This document shows positions 61,908-64,000 of a stretch of DNA of 64,000 bases, in pieces. Source of the stretch: Paraburkholderia sp. BL23I1N1 (GTDB taxonomy: Bacteria > Pseudomonadota > Gammaproteobacteria > Burkholderiales > Burkholderiaceae). Location: positions 682,001 to 746,000 of the forward strand of contig NZ_RAPV01000001.1 in NCBI RefSeq assembly GCF_003610295.1, read 5' to 3'. A program made the translations under genes and the position numbers. How positions within the stretch are numbered: position 1 is the stretch's first letter; each line of letters opens with the position of its first letter. The notes beneath the pieces were generated by a model that worked only from the letters and a program-made list of their open reading frames with translations, had not been told where the DNA came from and made no database searches.

Positions 61908-62606
61908 ATGTCTCTACACCTCGACTTCAGTGCAGTCTTCGCCGCGCCTTACGGGCCGGAGCTGATTAAGGGCGCCAAGGTCACGCTCGCGCTGACAGCT
62001 GAAAGCTGGATTTTGGCCGTCGGCCTTGGAACCGCTCTCGCGGTTGTACGAGCCACCGGGAACAAGATAGCCGAACGTGTCGTTGCGGGCTTCGTCGCCT
62101 ACCACCAGAACGTGCCGATGCTGGTGCAAATCATTCTGTGGTACTTCGGCGTTCCCACGTTGCTGCCAGACAGCTGGCAAAGCTGGGTCAACGCGCACAA
62201 CGGCGAGATGTTTTTCTCGGGCATCGCAATCGGGCTTTGTATGTCGGCTTACTTCTCTGAAGACATCCGAAGCGGATTGCGGTCGGTTCCTTGGGGGCAG
62301 CATGAAGCGGCACGCTCTCTCGGCCTGAGTTATGTGCGCTCGATGCGATATGTGATTTTGCCGCAGGCGTTTCGCGTTTCGATGCCGCCATTTATCAACC
62401 ACACCGTTCTACTGTTCAAAAACACCAGCTTGGCCATGGTCGTGGGCGCTGCAGAAATGACCTACGCAGTTCGTGAGATAGAGAACCAGACGTTCCGAAC
62501 CTTCGAGTCCTATGCCGTCGCTACCGGCTTCTATCTTGCTGTTTCACTTGGCCTGATGGCGCTCGGAGCGATTGTGTCACGGCGTAGCAGCGTTCCGACG
62601 AGGTAG
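61908..62606 (+). CDS. ABC transporter permease, HisM/GlnP family
   Basis: A 232-residue permease of the polar amino acid type with about five membrane segments. The EAA loop reads QHEAARSLGLSYVRSMRYVILPQAFRVSMPP. It lies 43 bases after the binding protein and 2 bases before the second permease, so the two subunits probably pair as a heterodimer. Confidence 0.94.
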   Translation: MSLHLDFSAVFAAPYGPELIKGAKVTLALTAESWILAVGLGTALAVVRATGNKIAERVVAGFVAYHQNVPMLVQIILWYFGVPTLLPDSWQSWVNAHNGEMFFSGIAIGLCMSAYFSEDIRSGLRSVPWGQHEAARSLGLSYVRSMRYVILPQAFRVSMPPFINHTVLLFKNTSLAMVVGAAEMTYAVREIENQTFRTFESYAVATGFYLAVSLGLMALGAIVSRRSSVPTR

Positions 62607-62608
62607 TC

Positions 62609-63343
62609 ATGATTGACATCATCAGAGACAACTGGCTGGTTTTTCTGATTGGGCAATATCCGAGTGGTCCGTTGGGCGGCCTCGCGCTGACACTGATTCT
62701 GTCGGTTCTCGGTCTGGGCCTTTCTTTCCCGATTAGCGTTGGCCTCGCATTGTGCCGGACGGGGTCAATCAAATGGCTCGCATCTGCGGCGACAGTGTTT
62801 GTCTACATCGTCCGCGGCATTCCGCTGGTGATGCTGGTCTTCTGGACATATTTTTTGGTGCCGGTTCTGCTCGGTCATAACGTTTCAGGTGTGACCGCGC
62901 TGCTTTGCACGCTCGTCATCTACGAAGCTGCGTATCTGTCGGAAGTTATTCGGGCCGGTCTCGTCTCGTTGCCGAGGGGGCAGACTGAAGCAGCACGGGC
63001 GCTTGGTTTGGGCTACTGGCGGACGACGTGTTTTGTGCTCCTGCCGCAGGCCCTCTATAACATGGTTCCGAGCATCATCAGTCAGTTTGTGTCGACCATC
63101 AAAGAGACTTCGATTGGCTACGTCATCAGCGTCCAGGAGCTCACGTTTGCTGCCAACGCTGTGAACAACAATCTGCTGACCCGTCCGTTCGCTGTCTTCA
63201 TGATTCTGGCGCTGACTTACTTCGCGGCATGTTTTGCCCTGACTCAAGTGGCCCACCATCTCGAACGCAGCGTAACCCGCCGGCGCTCCCGCACGAACGT
63301 TGTAACCAGGAGTTTGGAAAATGATACGGTTCTCGAAGGTTAA
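62609..63343 (+). CDS. ABC transporter permease, HisM/GlnP family
   Basis: A 244-residue permease with about five membrane segments and the EAA loop [31 protein letters not shown]. It partners the permease at 61908. Its end overlaps the ATPase start by 23 bases, so translation is coupled. Confidence 0.94.
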   Translation: MIDIIRDNWLVFLIGQYPSGPLGGLALTLILSVLGLGLSFPISVGLALCRTGSIKWLASAATVFVYIVRGIPLVMLVFWTYFLVPVLLGHNVSGVTALLCTLVIYEAAYLSEVIRAGLVSLPRGQTEAARALGLGYWRTTCFVLLPQALYNMVPSIISQFVSTIKETSIGYVISVQELTFAANAVNNNLLTRPFAVFMILALTYFAACFALTQVAHHLERSVTRRRSRTNVVTRSLENDTVLEG

Positions 63344-64000
63344 CAAGTTTTACGGCACACACCACGTTCTCACTGACGTAACCGCAGAAGTGAAGAAGGG
63401 CGAGGTCGTGGTGGTATGCGGGCCGTCGGGTTCCGGAAAGTCCACGCTCATTCGTACCATCAATCGGCTGGAAGAGATTCAGTCTGGAACGATAGAACTG
63501 AACGGTCGCGACGTCCATGCGAAGTCGACGAACGTGAATGAGTTCCGAACGGGTGTCGGCTTCGTATTCCAGTCTTTCAACCTTTTTCCGCACCTGTCTG
63601 TCACAAACAACATTTGCTTGGCACCCGTCAAACTGGGCAAGAAAAAGCCTGCGGATGCGAAGAAGCAAGCTATGACGCTTCTCGAGCGGGTTGGTCTCGC
63701 GCACAAGGCAGATGCTTACCCTCAGCAGCTTTCCGGCGGTCAGCAGCAGCGTGTTGCAATTGCGCGGGCACTTGCCATGGAGCCTCCGGTCATGCTGTTC
63801 GATGAACCTACGTCAGCACTTGACCCCGAGATGGTCGGAGAAGTCCTCAACGTGATGAAGTCGCTCGCAAAGGATGGAATGACGATGGTGTGTGTCACGC
63901 ATGAGATGAATTTCGCACGAGAGGTATCGGACATCGTCTGGTTCATGGACAACGGTGTAATTCTTGAGCGCGCGGCACCGAAGGAGTTCTTTACTGCGCC
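63321..64000 (+). CDS. ABC transporter ATP-binding protein, polar amino acid type (partial)
   Basis: The gene runs off the window after about 226 residues. The Walker A motif is [18 protein letters not shown] (residues 34-51), the Q-loop [15 protein letters not shown], the signature [15 protein letters not shown], Walker [14 protein letters not shown] and the H-loop CVTHEM. It powers import through the two upstream permeases. AGGAG lies 9 bases upstream of the ATG. Confidence 0.95.
   Translation, partial: MIRFSKVNKFYGTHHVLTDVTAEVKKGEVVVVCGPSGSGKSTLIRTINRLEEIQSGTIELNGRDVHAKSTNVNEFRTGVGFVFQSFNLFPHLSVTNNICLAPVKLGKKKPADAKKQAMTLLERVGLAHKADAYPQQLSGGQQQRVAIARALAMEPPVMLFDEPTSALDPEMVGEVLNVMKSLAKDGMTMVCVTHEMNFAREVSDIVWFMDNGVILERAAPKEFFTA

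Overview
The window looks like a chromosome of a Burkholderiales bacterium, most likely Paraburkholderia or Burkholderia sensu lato. The grounds are strongly GC-biased codon use in the first half, an xdhABC operon linked to an adenine deaminase-type gene, DUF2968 and DUF2848 proteins, an fdsGBAD formate dehydrogenase operon, Burkholderia-type porins and a tmRNA with a beta-proteobacterial ...LAA tag. The species cannot be fixed from the sequence alone.

Positions 1 to about 33.3 kb read as conserved core. They hold purine catabolism (xdhA-xdhB-xdhC and a partial deaminase), dsbB, an amidase/GntR/MFS/DUF2848 cluster, a CPA2 cation/proton antiporter, a PuuD-like glutamine-amidotransferase hydrolase with a long disordered N-terminus, a DUF2968 protein, a metabolite/H+ symporter and a TPR/glycosyltransferase-like protein. 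They also hold an ArsR-CDF metal efflux pair with a clear SmtB-type operator, an FAD monooxygenase, the NAD-linked formate dehydrogenase with its divergent ModE/periplasmic-binding-like regulator, and small secreted proteins. This part ends at a tmRNA gene on the minus strand at 33.3-33.66 kb.

Right after the tmRNA the composition becomes visibly more AT-rich and the gene content accessory. A 74-base element that can fold into a three-way junction (33737-33810) sits at this boundary. It is followed by an XRE regulator with a histone-like basic tail and a palindromic operator, several unknown proteins (one with an MbcA/ParS-like C-terminus) and KptA, an RNA 2'-phosphotransferase. Then come a pcaF thiolase relic, a sulfatase with its MHS transporter, a LysR regulator, a frameshifted porin, a NIPSNAP protein, a transporter fragment and a SIR2-family protein. 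No integrase was seen.

From 57.4 kb down to 44.8 kb runs an eleven-gene, same-strand catabolic cluster: RraA-type aldolase, 2-hydroxyacid dehydrogenase, SMP-30 lactonase, ACS transporter, porin, fuconolactonase-like amidohydrolase, three further MFS transporters, a Tat-type amidohydrolase and a fumarylacetoacetase. It is divergent from an IclR regulator, and two TTGTAC-N3-GTACAA palindromes exactly 100 bases apart lie between them. The gene content suggests import and ring-opening of a lactone or sugar-acid-like compound with final retro-aldol cleavage; the substrate is unknown. The window closes with two overlapping LysR genes divergent from a polar amino-acid-type ABC transporter, whose ATPase gene runs off the end.
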